A DNA stretch of 64,000 nt, from the NCBI RefSeq assembly GCF_000719095.1, contig NZ_JOEH01000018.1, positions 62,001-126,000 on the forward strand, in the 5' to 3' direction. The notes beneath the pieces were generated by a model. The model did not search any database. It saw only the letters and a program-made list of their open reading frames with translations, and was not told the origin of the DNA. Below are positions 24,263-33,063 of the stretch, one piece after another. Made by a program: the position numbers and the translations under genes. Source of the DNA: Streptacidiphilus jeojiense (lineage in GTDB: Bacteria; Actinomycetota; Actinomycetes; Streptomycetales; Streptomycetaceae). Each line of letters opens with the position of its first letter. Position 1 is the first letter of the stretch.

Positions 24263-25729
24263 GTGGCCGCTCAGGCGCACCGCAAGCTCTACATCGACGG
24301 GCAGTGGCAGGACAGTGCGGCCGACGGCGTGCTCACGGTCCTGAATCCCGCGACCGAGGAGACCATCGCCACCGTCCCCGACGCGACCGTCGGCGACGTC
24401 GACCGGGCGGTCGCCGCCGCCCGCCGGGCCTTCGACGAGGGCCCCTGGCCGACCATGAGCGTCCGGGAGCGCTCCGGGCTGATGCTCCGGATGGCCGACG
24501 CCCTGGAGCGACGCTCGGACGAACTGAAGGAACTGGCCGTCCGCGAGGCCGGTTCGACCCGGGCCCTGGCGGACACCCTGCAGGTCACCGTCCCGCTGCA
24601 GCACTTCCGCGACATGGCCGAGCGGGTCCTGGGCCAGTTCCCCTTCGAACAGCCGATGCACCCCACCCTCGGCCCCACCCTCGCACAGGGGGTCGTCCGC
24701 CGGGAGCCCTACGGGGTGGCCGCACTGGTCTCGGCCTACAACTTCCCGCTGTACCTGAACATCCTGAAGCTGGCGCCCGCGCTGGCCGCCGGATGCACCA
24801 CCGTCCTCAAGCCGGCACCGACCACTCCGCTGGCGGCACTGGTACTGGGAGAGGCGGCCGACGAGGCAGGGCTGCCGCCCGGGGTGCTCAACATCGTGAC
24901 CGGGGACATCGCCGCCGGACAGGCACTCACCACCCACCCGGGCGTCGACATCGTCAGCTTCACCGGCTCGGACTCCGTCGGCCGGCTGATCTACGCCCAG
25001 GCCGCGCCGACGCTGAAGAAGGTGGTCCTGGAACTGGGCGGCAAGTCCGCCAACATCATCTGCCCGGACGCCGACCTCGACCGGGTCGTCCCCAACGTGG
25101 TCAACGGCATGACCGCGCACGCCGGCCAGGGCTGCTCCCTGCTCACCCGGACCCTGGTCCACGAGTCGCGCCTGGACGAACTGGTCGAGCGGGTGACCAA
25201 GGCGCTGGCGCAGGTCAGGGTCGGCGACCCGGCCGACCCGGCGACCACGATGGGCCCGCTGATCAGCGCGGCCCAGCGCGGCAAGGTCGAGGCGCTGATC
25301 GGCGTCGGCGAGCAGGAGGGCGCGCGGATCGTGCACGGTGGCGGGCGACCGGCCGGGCTGGACCGGGGGTTCTTCGTCGAGCCGACGCTCTTCGTGGACG
25401 TGGACAACTCCATGACGATCGCTCAGAAGGAGTTCTTCGGCCCGGTCGGCGTCGTCATCGGCTACAAGGACGAGGACCACGCGGTGCGGCTGGCCAACGA
25501 GAGCGAGTTCGGGCTCGGCGGCGGCGTCTGGGCGGCCGACCCGGTCCACGCGTACCGGATCGCCACCCGGATCCGCGCCGGGATGGTCTACATCAACGGC
25601 GGCGGCGCCGGCTCCAGCCCGCACACCGCGTTCGGCGGCTATAAGCAGAGCGGGCTGGGCCTGGAGCGCGGCGAGTACGGCCTGGAGGAGTTCCTGCACT
25701 CCAAGAGCGTCATCTGGAGCGCCCGCTGA
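24263..25729 (+). CDS. NAD(P)-dependent aldehyde dehydrogenase
   Basis: A 488-residue ALDH-superfamily enzyme. AYNFPLYLN and VLKPAPTTPL are cofactor and catalytic-domain signatures, VLELGGKSANI contains the general-base Glu, and HAGQGCSLLTR contains the nucleophilic Cys. GTG 24263 is preferred because GAAGGTGG lies eight bases upstream. It would oxidise an aldehyde produced by P450 or alcohol dehydrogenase action to a carboxylic acid ready for CoA activation. It is followed by a ferredoxin and P450 in the same direction. Confidence 0.92.
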   Translation: MAAQAHRKLYIDGQWQDSAADGVLTVLNPATEETIATVPDATVGDVDRAVAAARRAFDEGPWPTMSVRERSGLMLRMADALERRSDELKELAVREAGSTRALADTLQVTVPLQHFRDMAERVLGQFPFEQPMHPTLGPTLAQGVVRREPYGVAALVSAYNFPLYLNILKLAPALAAGCTTVLKPAPTTPLAALVLGEAADEAGLPPGVLNIVTGDIAAGQALTTHPGVDIVSFTGSDSVGRLIYAQAAPTLKKVVLELGGKSANIICPDADLDRVVPNVVNGMTAHAGQGCSLLTRTLVHESRLDELVERVTKALAQVRVGDPADPATTMGPLISAAQRGKVEALIGVGEQEGARIVHGGGRPAGLDRGFFVEPTLFVDVDNSMTIAQKEFFGPVGVVIGYKDEDHAVRLANESEFGLGGGVWAADPVHAYRIATRIRAGMVYINGGGAGSSPHTAFGGYKQSGLGLERGEYGLEEFLHSKSVIWSAR

Positions 25730-25774
25730 GCACCGGTCAGTTCCATTCGCCCCCGACGAAAGGCAGTGAGTGAG

Positions 25775-25966
25775 ATGCAGGCACACATCGACCTCAACAG
25801 GTGCTCCGGGCACGCGCGGTGCGCCGCGGCGGACGAGGAGGTCTTCCAGCTCGACGACGTCGGCTACGCGCTGCGCGCCGAGTTCGACGTCCCCAGCGGC
25901 GCGGAGCAGGCGGCGCGTCTGGCCGCCGCCTCCTGCCCGGAGCGCGCGATCACCCTGACGGACTGA
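25775..25966 (+). CDS. P450-associated 3Fe-4S ferredoxin
   Basis: A 63-residue ferredoxin: CSGHARC near residue 10 and a C-terminal SCPERAITL, the typical one-cluster P450 ferredoxin. ATG 25775 is chosen because MQAHIDLNRC fits the usual N-terminus; GTG 25766 in frame, closer to GAAAGG, would add three residues. It ends ten bases before the P450 start and is almost certainly its electron carrier. Confidence 0.9.
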   Translation: MQAHIDLNRCSGHARCAAADEEVFQLDDVGYALRAEFDVPSGAEQAARLAAASCPERAITLTD

Positions 25967-25976
25967 GGAGAAGACC

Positions 25977-27173
25977 GTGCAGCAGCAAGCCGTCGAACAG
26001 TGTCCCGTCCACACCTACTCCCCCCATGAGCCGCGGCCGCTCGGGGAGTGGAACGCCTTCTTCGACCGGTTGCGCGAGGAGGCACCGGTCGTCCGCAACA
26101 CCTTCGCGGGCGGCTACTTCGTGCTCACCCGCTACGAGGACATCCTCGCCGCCTACCAGGACCCGGACACCTACTCCAGCGAAGCGGTCACGGTCATGGA
26201 CCCTGATCCGGCGCACCGCTGGATCCCGCACATGCTCGGCGGCGAGGAGCACCGCCAGTGGCGCCGCAACCTGGGCCCGGCCTTCTCCCCGCGCGCCGTC
26301 AGCGGCCTGGACGACCGGGTGCGGCAGCGGGCCGGCGAGCTGATCGACAGCTTCGCCGACCGCGGCTCCTGCGACGTGATGACCGACTTCGCCTTCAGGT
26401 TCCCCACCTCCATCTTCCTGGAGCTGATGGGGCTGCCCAGCGGGGAGCTGGAGCGGTTCATGGACTGGGAGGCCGACATCCTGCACTCCCGCGGCCCGGA
26501 TCCGGCCACCATCGCCCGCCAACGCACCGCCGCCCTGACCGCGGTCGGCGACTACGTCTCCTCGGTGATCCGGGAGCGGCGCGCCGACCCCGGCGAGGAC
26601 CTGGTCAGCCAGGCCCTGCAGTTCCGGTTCGAGGGCCGGACGGCCACCGACGAGGAGCTGCGCTCCTACTGCGTCTTCATGTTCATGGCCGGGCTGGACA
26701 CCGTGGCCGCGCAGCTGGGCTACATCCTGCACCACCTGGCCACCCACCCGGAGGACCGGCGCAGGATCGTCGACGAGCCGGAGCTGCTCCCGGTCGCGGT
26801 CGAGGAGTTCCTGCGCGCCTACTCCTTCGTCATCCCGGCCCGCAAGGTGAAGCGCGACGTCGAGGTGGCCGGGTGCCCGATCCCGGCCGGCTCGATGGTG
26901 CAGCTGCCGCTGGCGATGGCGACCAGGGACGCCGCCGCCTTCGAGGACGCCGGGCAGGTGCGGATCGACCGCACGCCCAACAACCACATCGCCTTCGGCG
27001 CGGGTCCGCACCGGTGCCTGGGAGCCCATCTGGCCCGGCACGAACTGCAGATCGCGCTCACCGAGTGGCACCGGCGCATCCCCGAGTACCGACTGGCCGA
27101 GGGGGCGGTCACCCGGGAGACCGGCCGCAGCTCGGGGCCGGACACCGTGCCTGTCGTCTGGGACCGGCAGTAG
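25977..27173 (+). CDS. Cytochrome P450
   Basis: A 398-residue bacterial P450. The I-helix oxygen-binding motif AGLDT is at 238-242, ExxR at 277-280 (EFLR) and the heme-ligand loop FGAGPHRCLG with Cys347. GTG 25977 follows GAGGAGAAG. It is soluble, with no membrane anchor. The cognate ferredoxin is directly upstream and the ferredoxin reductase two genes away. It probably hydroxylates the catabolic substrate. The family number cannot be set by eye. Confidence 0.94.
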   Translation: MQQQAVEQCPVHTYSPHEPRPLGEWNAFFDRLREEAPVVRNTFAGGYFVLTRYEDILAAYQDPDTYSSEAVTVMDPDPAHRWIPHMLGGEEHRQWRRNLGPAFSPRAVSGLDDRVRQRAGELIDSFADRGSCDVMTDFAFRFPTSIFLELMGLPSGELERFMDWEADILHSRGPDPATIARQRTAALTAVGDYVSSVIRERRADPGEDLVSQALQFRFEGRTATDEELRSYCVFMFMAGLDTVAAQLGYILHHLATHPEDRRRIVDEPELLPVAVEEFLRAYSFVIPARKVKRDVEVAGCPIPAGSMVQLPLAMATRDAAAFEDAGQVRIDRTPNNHIAFGAGPHRCLGAHLARHELQIALTEWHRRIPEYRLAEGAVTRETGRSSGPDTVPVVWDRQ

Positions 27174-27192
27174 CACGGCCGGCCCCGTACGT

Positions 27193-27223
27193 GCGGCCCG
27201 GCCCCCGCCAGGGGCCGGGCCGC
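27193..27223. terminator. Hairpin terminator between P450 and SDR genes
   Basis: Perfect 13-bp arms GCGGCCCGGCCCC and GGGGCCGGGCCGC with a five-base loop, in the convergent gap. Confidence 0.8.
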
Positions 27224-27249
27224 GAACACACCCTGAGGGGCGGCAGCCT

Positions 27250-28020
27250 TCAGTGCAGCCCGCCGTCCACCCGCAGCAGCGAGCCGGTGGTGTAGCTGGA
27301 GGCCGGGGAGGCCAGGTAGAGCGCAGCGGTCACGATCTCCTCGGGCGAGCCGGCCCGCCCGGCCGCGTTCCTCCAGGTGCGCTCACCCTCGTCGGGCCAG
27401 TGCTTGGCGATGTCGGTCAGGAACGGGCCGGCGGACAGGGTGTTCACCCGCACCTTCGGCGCGTACTCCAGGGCGAGCACCGTGGTGAGCGCGTTGAGCG
27501 CGGCCTTCGCCCCGGCGTAGGGGCCGAACCGCGGGCTGGGGAACAGCGCACCGCTGGAGGAGACATTGATGACCGAGCCGCCCTCGCCTTCGCACATGCG
27601 CCGGGCCACCAGCGATCCGAGCCGGAACGGGCCCTTGAAGTTGACCCCCACCACCTTGTCGAACAGCTCCTCGGAGGTCTCCGCCGAGGACGGCGCCAGC
27701 GGCGACATCCCCGCGTTGTTGACCAGCACGTCGACCCGTCCGAAGTGTCCGTACGCCGCGTCCGTCAGCTGCTCGCACTCGGCCCAGTGCCCGACGTGGC
27801 AGGAGACGGCCAGCGCGCGCCGGCCGAGGGCCTCCACCTCCTCGGCGGCGGCCTTGCAGCTGTCCAGCTTGCGGCTGGCGATGACCACGTCCGCGCCGGC
27901 CCGGGCGAACGCCAGCACCATCTGCCGGCCCAGCCCGCGGCTGCCGCCGGTGACCAGGGCGACCTTGCCGGACAGGTCGAAGAGTCCGGACGTACCGTCA
28001 GTTCGGTCGCTGCCGCTCAC
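27250..28020 (-). CDS. Short-chain dehydrogenase/reductase
   Basis: A 256-residue classical SDR: TGGSRGLG cofactor motif, NNAG, Ser in NVSSSGALF, YAGAKAA active site and C-terminal YTTGSLLRVDGGLH. GTG 28020 overlaps the stop of the upstream acyl-CoA dehydrogenase (GTGA), with GGAAGAG before it. It lacks the mycofactocin-type insertion. The coupling suggests that it oxidises or reduces an intermediate next to the ACAD10/11-like step. Confidence 0.88.
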   Translation of the reverse strand: MSGSDRTDGTSGLFDLSGKVALVTGGSRGLGRQMVLAFARAGADVVIASRKLDSCKAAAEEVEALGRRALAVSCHVGHWAECEQLTDAAYGHFGRVDVLVNNAGMSPLAPSSAETSEELFDKVVGVNFKGPFRLGSLVARRMCEGEGGSVINVSSSGALFPSPRFGPYAGAKAALNALTTVLALEYAPKVRVNTLSAGPFLTDIAKHWPDEGERTWRNAAGRAGSPEEIVTAALYLASPASSYTTGSLLRVDGGLH

Positions 28021-29318
28021 ACGCCGAACTCTTCCAGGATCGACGCGTACCGCTCCCGGGCCGCCGCCCGGCGCGCGGGAATGTGCTCGGTGGGGAACAG
28101 GCCGGGTGCCGGCTGGTAGCCGCGGAGCACGCGCTTGGCGACGGTGGCCTTGTGCACCTCGGTCGGCCCGTCGGCCAGGGCCAGCTGCGGCAGCGCCGCC
28201 CACCACTCGGCCAGCGGCGTCTCATGGGTGATGCCGAGGGAGCCGTGCAGGTGCAGGGAGCGCTGGACGATGTCGTGCAGCACCTGGGCGAGCGCGACCT
28301 TGCACATCGCGATGTGGGTGCGGGCCGCCCCGTGCGGCTGGTTGTCGATGATCCAGGCCGTCTGCAGCACCAGCAGCCGGAACTGCTGCAGCTGGATGGC
28401 GGAGTCGGCGATGAACCCCTGGACGAACTGGTGCTCGGCGAGCACCCTGCCCTGGGTTCGCCGCGACAGGGCGCGCTCGCACATCATGTCGAAGGCCCGC
28501 TGGCACTTGCCGACCACCCGCATGGCGTGGTGCACCCTGCCCCCGCCGAGCCGGGACTGGGCGACCTTGAACCCCTCCCCCGGTGCCCCGAGCATGGCGT
28601 CGGCCGGGACCCGGACCTGGTTGTAGCGGATGTAGGCGTGGATGCCCTCGTCCAGTTCGTCGCGCTCGTTCACGGTGGCGACATTGCGGATGATCTCGAT
28701 GCCGGGGGTCTCCGACGGGATGATGAACATCGACATCCGCTGGTGCGGGGCCGCGTCCGGGTCGGTCACCACGAGGGCGATCAGGAAGGACGCGTAGCGG
28801 GCGTTGGAGGAGAACCACTTCTCGCCCTCGATGACCCAGGTGTCGCCGTCACGGGTGGCCCGGCAAGCGAACTCCTTGGGATCGGCGCCACCCTGAGGCT
28901 CCGTCATGGAGAAGCAGGAGACGATCTCGCCGTCCAGCAGCGGCTGCAGATAGCGGGTCCGCTGCTCCTCGGTGCCGTACATCGCCAGGATCTCGGCGTT
29001 GCCGGTGTCCGGGGCGGCGGTGCCGAACACCGTCGGCGCCCAGTAGGAGCGGCCCAGGATCTCGTTCATCAGCGCCAGCTTCAACTGGCCGTACCCCTGG
29101 CCGCCCAGGTCGGGGCTGAGGTGGCAGGCCCACAGGCCCTGCTCCCGCACCCTCTCCTGGAGCGGCCTGAGCACGGCCCGGGACGCCTTGTTGGTGACGT
29201 CGTAGGGGTCTCCACCGTGGGGGAAGAGCAGGTCCAGCGGCTCGCACTCGTCACGGACGAATGCCGCCATCCAGTCCAGCTTGCGCTGGAACTCGGGCTC
29301 GGTCGCGAAGTCCCACAT
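28017..29318 (-). CDS. Acyl-CoA dehydrogenase, ACAD10/11 (LvaC)-like
   Basis: A 433-residue acyl-CoA dehydrogenase with the FAD-contact FSMTEPQGGADP, GEKWFSSNA and a C-terminal LHLHGSLGITHETPLAEWW followed by ALADGPTEVHK. This ending is characteristic of the ACAD10/11 branch. In that branch the enzyme works with an APH-like kinase on 4-hydroxyacyl-CoA substrates (domains fused in animals, separate LvaA and LvaC proteins in Pseudomonas). Such a kinase gene lies divergently at 29418. GGGAG precedes ATG 29318. Confidence 0.88.
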   Translation of the reverse strand: MWDFATEPEFQRKLDWMAAFVRDECEPLDLLFPHGGDPYDVTNKASRAVLRPLQERVREQGLWACHLSPDLGGQGYGQLKLALMNEILGRSYWAPTVFGTAAPDTGNAEILAMYGTEEQRTRYLQPLLDGEIVSCFSMTEPQGGADPKEFACRATRDGDTWVIEGEKWFSSNARYASFLIALVVTDPDAAPHQRMSMFIIPSETPGIEIIRNVATVNERDELDEGIHAYIRYNQVRVPADAMLGAPGEGFKVAQSRLGGGRVHHAMRVVGKCQRAFDMMCERALSRRTQGRVLAEHQFVQGFIADSAIQLQQFRLLVLQTAWIIDNQPHGAARTHIAMCKVALAQVLHDIVQRSLHLHGSLGITHETPLAEWWAALPQLALADGPTEVHKATVAKRVLRGYQPAPGLFPTEHIPARRAAARERYASILEEFGV

Positions 29319-29342
29319 CCGCAGCTCCCGTCGTCAGCCATA

Positions 29343-29373
29343 CTTGAATCGTCTTACTAAATAATACAAGATA
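29343..29373. promoter_or_regulatory. AT-rich divergent promoter, ACAD and kinase genes
   Basis: CTTG and CAAG flank a segment containing TTACTAAATAATAC. A related ACTATTTAATAC occurs near 38102. It is probably the shared control region of the divergent pair; exact boxes are uncertain. Confidence 0.4.
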
Positions 29374-29417
29374 GATGTTAACCCCGACAAGCAGTGCCGT
29401 GACATGAGGTGACGAAG

Positions 29418-30452
29418 ATGACGGTACGTCAGGTCGACGACGACCTGCTGGCAGCGCTGCGCGAACAGGTCGACGCGCACACGGCCGCGAGGCACCGGGG
29501 GTCGCGGGTGCGCGACCTGCGCCCGCTGACCGGCGGCACCTCCAGCCTGACGTTCACCGTCGAGCTGGAGGGCGTCCCGCGCGCGGAGACGCCGATGGTG
29601 CTCAAGGTCGCCCCGCCCGGCCTGCCGCCGGTGCGCAACCGCGACGTGCTGCGCCAGGCGCGGTTGCAGAAGGCGTTGCAGGCGGCCGAACGCACCCTGG
29701 CCCCGAACGTCTTCTTCTCCGATCCGGGCATCCCGCCGGAGGTGCCGCCGTTCATGGCGATGAACCTGGTGACCGGCGAGTGCGTGGAGCCCGTCCTGCA
29801 ACCGCAGGGCGAGCGCCCCGAACCCGGGCAGGTGCACGCACGGTTCCTGGACGCCGCACGGCTGTTGGCCGCGCTGCACCGGGTGGTGCCGGAGGCGGTC
29901 GGACTCGGCGCGGAGCCCGTGGTGGGACTGGACGAGGAGATCGACCGCTGGACCCGGGCCTTCGACACCCTGCCCGCCGAACTGAGCGGCGACTACCGGC
30001 GCGTCGCCGCGGCGCTGCACGCCACCGTCCCGGCCCCGCTGACTCCGGTGATCAACCACGGCGACTTCCGGCTCGGCAACGCCTTCTGCGCGGACGGCCG
30101 GATCAACGCCGTGATCGACTGGGAGATCTGGTCGGTGGGCGACCCCCGGGTGGACGTGTCCTGGCTCGCCTTCTTCACCGACGACGCCGGTCACCCCGCC
30201 GCCGATCCGGGGCCCGCGGCGGGGACGCCGGCCGGCGCCGACGTGGTGCGCGCCTACCAGGCGGACATCGGGCGCACGCTGCCCGACCTCGACTGGTTCC
30301 ACGCCCTGACCCGCTACAAGGAGTCCGGCCTGACCGGCCTGCTGATCAAGCGCGCCGACAAGAGCGGCCGGCAGCTGACCGGCGCGATGGCGCGGATGCG
30401 GCCGGGACTGCCGGTACTGCTGGACCAGGCCATGCACTACCTCGGACGCTGA
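29418..30452 (+). CDS. APH-family acyl-CoA kinase-like protein (LvaA-like)
   Basis: A 344-residue aminoglycoside-phosphotransferase-fold protein. TGGTSSLTFTV is near the N-terminus, VINHGDFRLGN is the catalytic loop and AVIDWEIWSVGDPRVDVSW the metal-binding Asp segment. ATG 29418 is chosen for GAGG nine bases upstream; GTG 29409 is in frame. Members beside ACAD10/11-type dehydrogenases phosphorylate the 4-hydroxyl of acyl-CoAs. An antibiotic-resistance role is unlikely in this context. Confidence 0.86.
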   Translation: MTVRQVDDDLLAALREQVDAHTAARHRGSRVRDLRPLTGGTSSLTFTVELEGVPRAETPMVLKVAPPGLPPVRNRDVLRQARLQKALQAAERTLAPNVFFSDPGIPPEVPPFMAMNLVTGECVEPVLQPQGERPEPGQVHARFLDAARLLAALHRVVPEAVGLGAEPVVGLDEEIDRWTRAFDTLPAELSGDYRRVAAALHATVPAPLTPVINHGDFRLGNAFCADGRINAVIDWEIWSVGDPRVDVSWLAFFTDDAGHPAADPGPAAGTPAGADVVRAYQADIGRTLPDLDWFHALTRYKESGLTGLLIKRADKSGRQLTGAMARMRPGLPVLLDQAMHYLGR

Positions 30453-30455
30453 CCC

Positions 30456-31262
30456 GTGCATCCACGGGTCTCGGTCAGCAGCCTGTGCTTCCCCGCCCTC
30501 GGCGCCGTCCAGGCGGTCGAGGCGGTCGGCCGGCTCGGTGTCGGCGCCATGTCCCTCACCGGCCGCGTCCTGCGCGAGGCCGGCCCCGACGCGGTGGCGG
30601 CGGCCTGCCGGCGGCACGCCGTGGCGGTCACCACCGCCACCGGCTCCCTGGCACTCGACCCCTCCTCGGCGGCGGCCCTGGACGCCTCGCTGAGCCGGGC
30701 CAGGGAGGACGTCGACCTGGCCGCCGCGGTCGGCGCCCGGTCCGTCTACGGACTCCCGGGACCGCGCGGCGCGGCGGAGTGGAAGGACCGCGTCGAGGCC
30801 TTCGCCGACGCGGCCGGTCCCCTGGTCGCGCACGCGGCCCGACGGGGCGTCACCCTGGCCGTGGAGCCGGTCAACTGGCTCTACGCGGACCTCGGTTTCG
30901 TGCACTCCTTCCACGACGCGATCGCCGTCGCCCGGCGCTCCGGCCTGGGGGTGTGCCTGGACCTGTTCCATGTGTGGACCGAGGGCGGGCTGCGCGAGGA
31001 GATCGCGGAGAACGTCGACCTCATCACCCACGTGCAGCTGAGCGACATGACGCCCGGCGCGCGGGCGCTGCCGTGCCGGACCGTGCCCGGTCAGGGCATC
31101 GTCCCGCTCGCGGGGCTGGTGGAACAGCTGCTGGAGGCCGGCTACCAGGGCACCTTCGACTGCGAGCTCAACGGACCCGACATCGACGCGTTCGGCCACG
31201 CCGAGGCCGCGGCGCAGTCGGCGCGGTGGCTCGATGCGCTGCTGACCCGTCTGGGTGCGTGA
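30456..31262 (+). CDS. Sugar-phosphate isomerase/epimerase-like TIM barrel
   Basis: A 268-residue xylose-isomerase-like TIM barrel: VTLAVEPVNWLYADLGFVHSF, VCLDLFHVWTEG, ITHVQLSDMTPG and TFDCELNGPDI carry the usual Glu/Asp/His metal ligands. It starts three bases after the kinase stop (GTG 30456, no clear SD), so translation is probably coupled. Such proteins act as isomerases, dehydratases or hydrolases in ring catabolism; the substrate is not evident. Confidence 0.8.
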   Translation: MHPRVSVSSLCFPALGAVQAVEAVGRLGVGAMSLTGRVLREAGPDAVAAACRRHAVAVTTATGSLALDPSSAAALDASLSRAREDVDLAAAVGARSVYGLPGPRGAAEWKDRVEAFADAAGPLVAHAARRGVTLAVEPVNWLYADLGFVHSFHDAIAVARRSGLGVCLDLFHVWTEGGLREEIAENVDLITHVQLSDMTPGARALPCRTVPGQGIVPLAGLVEQLLEAGYQGTFDCELNGPDIDAFGHAEAAAQSARWLDALLTRLGA

Positions 31263-31272
31263 CACGAGCTTA

Positions 31273-31286
31273 ATCAGTATACTCAT
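31273..31286. promoter_or_regulatory. ATSAG-type palindromic operator candidate
   Basis: ATCAGTATACTCAT is a 14-bp palindrome with one mismatch, centred on AGTATACT. It lies 42 bases before the extradiol dioxygenase start and shares CTTAATSAGTATAC with the site at 34240. Confidence 0.6.
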
Positions 31287-31327
31287 ATCAATTAGTTCAC
31301 TGCCTTGACCGCCTGATTGGAGAGACC

Positions 31328-32209
31328 ATGAGTGTTCGTTCACTCGGCTATCTGCGGTTGGAGACGCCCGACATCGAGGGCTGGAGGCGGTTCGGGGCCG
31401 ACTTCCTCGGCCTGATGCCGGTCGAGGGCGCCGACCCGGAGTCGCTGTACTTCCGCATGGACGACTTCCCCACCCGCATAGCCGTCGCCCCCGGCTCCCA
31501 GCCGGGCATGACCGCCCTGGGGCTGGAGGTCCTCGACGAACGCGAACTGGACAGGCTGGCCGCCAAGGTCGAACAGGCGGGCATCAAGGTCACGGTGGGA
31601 ACAGAGGCCGAGAGCGCGGCGCGCCGGGTCACCGGCTTCGTCCGGTTCAGCGACCCGGGCGGCAACCCGGTGGAGCTGTTCTACGGCACCGTGCTCGACC
31701 ACGTCCCGGTCCGCACCCCGCTGGTCTCCAAGTTCGTCACCGACGGCATGGGCCTGGGGCACGCCATCGTCTCCGCGGAGAACCCCAAGGAGACGGTCGA
31801 CTTCTACCTGGGGGTGCTCGGCTTCATCGAGCGCAACACCATGAGGTCCCCGGGCGGCACCACCTACTTCATGGGCTGCAACCCGCGCCACCACACCCTC
31901 GGCGTCACTCCGCACCCCGGCCCCGGCCGGCTGCTGCACGTCATGGTGGAGGCCGCCACCATCGACGACGTCGGGCTCGCGCTGGACCGCGCCCACGCCC
32001 TGGAGGTGCCGATGATGCACTCCCTGGGCAAGCACACCAACGACCACATGGTGTCCTTCTACGTCTGGTCGCCGGAGAACTACGCGGTCGAGTTCGGCTG
32101 GAACGGACTGCAGGTCCCGGAGCCGGTGCCGGTCTACGAGATCACCGAGGGCGCGTTCTGGGGGCACCGGTTCACGCCGCCGCCCGCACCGCCCGCGCCG
32201 GCGGCCTGA
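31328..32209 (+). CDS. Extradiol ring-cleavage dioxygenase (type I, VOC)
   Basis: A 293-residue two-module VOC dioxygenase. The spacing of likely iron ligands fits BphC/HsaC enzymes: His145 in LGHAIVS, His204 in RLLHVMVE and Glu255 in NYAVEFGW. His240 and Tyr245 in NDHMVSFYVW are in place for the second-shell residues. It would cleave a catechol-type ring next to the hydroxyls, and the product would suit the hydrolase at 18148. ATG 31328 follows GGAGAG. A strong terminator follows. Confidence 0.92.
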   Translation: MSVRSLGYLRLETPDIEGWRRFGADFLGLMPVEGADPESLYFRMDDFPTRIAVAPGSQPGMTALGLEVLDERELDRLAAKVEQAGIKVTVGTEAESAARRVTGFVRFSDPGGNPVELFYGTVLDHVPVRTPLVSKFVTDGMGLGHAIVSAENPKETVDFYLGVLGFIERNTMRSPGGTTYFMGCNPRHHTLGVTPHPGPGRLLHVMVEAATIDDVGLALDRAHALEVPMMHSLGKHTNDHMVSFYVWSPENYAVEFGWNGLQVPEPVPVYEITEGAFWGHRFTPPPAPPAPAA

Positions 32210-32224
32210 CCGGAGCCGTCGCGC

Positions 32225-32272
32225 GGACGCCGAGGCCCTCACCCCGCTGCGGGGGTGAGGGCCTCGGCGTCC
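32225..32272. terminator. Very strong bidirectional hairpin terminator
   Basis: Perfect 21-bp arms with a six-base loop, between the convergent dioxygenase and SDR genes. Confidence 0.9.
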
Positions 32273-32286
32273 GTCAGCTGCAATTC

Positions 32287-33054
32287 TCAGCGCGGAGCCA
32301 TCCGGATCCCGCCGTCCAGGCGGATGGTCTGGCCGTTGAGGTAGGGGTTCTCCAGCATCTCGACGGCCAGCCGGGCGTAGTCGTCGGGGTCCCCCAGCCG
32401 CTTGGGGTGCGGGACGGTGGCCGCCAGGCCCTCGCGGATGTCGGCGCGCAGCCGTCCCAGCATCGGGGTGTCCATGATGCCCGGGGCGATGGTGTTGACC
32501 CGGATCTGACGGCCGGCCAGGTCGCGTGCGGCGACCAGGGTCAGCCCGTGCACCCCGGCCTTGGCGGCGGTGTAGGAGGTCTGGCCGATCTGCCCGTCGA
32601 AGGCCGCGACCGAGGCGGTGAGCACCACCGCCCCGCGGTCCCCGTCCACCACGTCATTGGCCGCCATCCGGGCGGCGGCCAGCCGCAGCACGTTGTAGGT
32701 GCCGACCAGGTTGACCCGCACCACCTCCGCGAAGGTACCCAGGTCACCCGGGTTCCCCTCGCGGTCCAGGATCCGGGTCCGGTCACCGCCGCGGCCCGCG
32801 CAGTGCACCACGAAGCGCAGCGTGCCCTGCTCCTGCGCCGCGTCCAGCGCCTTGGCCACCTCGGCCTCGTCGGTGATGTCGGCCCGGACGAACCGCGCCG
32901 CCCCGCCCAGCTCCTGCACGGCCGCGGCGCCCTGCTCCTCGGAGATGTCCGCGATGACCACGCGGCCCCCGCGCCCGACGATGCGGCGCGCGGTGGCGAG
33001 CCCGAGGCCCGAGGCCCCTCCGGTGACGAACGCACTGCTTCCGTCGATCTGCAT
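32287..33054 (-). CDS. SDR, type II 3-hydroxyacyl-CoA dehydrogenase-like
   Basis: A 255-residue SDR similar to the one at 12240: TGGASGLG, CAGRGGDRTRILDREG, active site YTAAKAG, and the C-terminal DDYARLAVEMLENPYLNGQTIRLDGGIR. It resembles HSD17B10-type enzymes acting on 3-hydroxyacyl-CoA or 2-methyl-3-hydroxyacyl-CoA. GAGGAG precedes ATG 33054. It is nine bases downstream of an acyl-CoA dehydrogenase in the same operon. Confidence 0.88.
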   Translation of the reverse strand: MQIDGSSAFVTGGASGLGLATARRIVGRGGRVVIADISEEQGAAAVQELGGAARFVRADITDEAEVAKALDAAQEQGTLRFVVHCAGRGGDRTRILDREGNPGDLGTFAEVVRVNLVGTYNVLRLAAARMAANDVVDGDRGAVVLTASVAAFDGQIGQTSYTAAKAGVHGLTLVAARDLAGRQIRVNTIAPGIMDTPMLGRLRADIREGLAATVPHPKRLGDPDDYARLAVEMLENPYLNGQTIRLDGGIRMAPR

Positions 33055-33063
33055 TCCGGCTCC

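Noticed and set aside
29340..29400. KstR2-type operator
   Set aside because: CTTG and CAAG are too far apart for the compact KstR2 palindrome, and no KstR AAC-NN-GTT site was seen at the catabolic promoters.
29418..30452. Aminoglycoside resistance kinase
   Set aside because: The fold is shared, but the ACAD10/11-type neighbour and catabolic context favour an acyl-CoA kinase role.
29334..31343. A long minus-strand frame opposite the kinase and isomerase genes
   Set aside because: Its composition is that of a shadow frame and the plus-strand genes have clear catalytic motifs.
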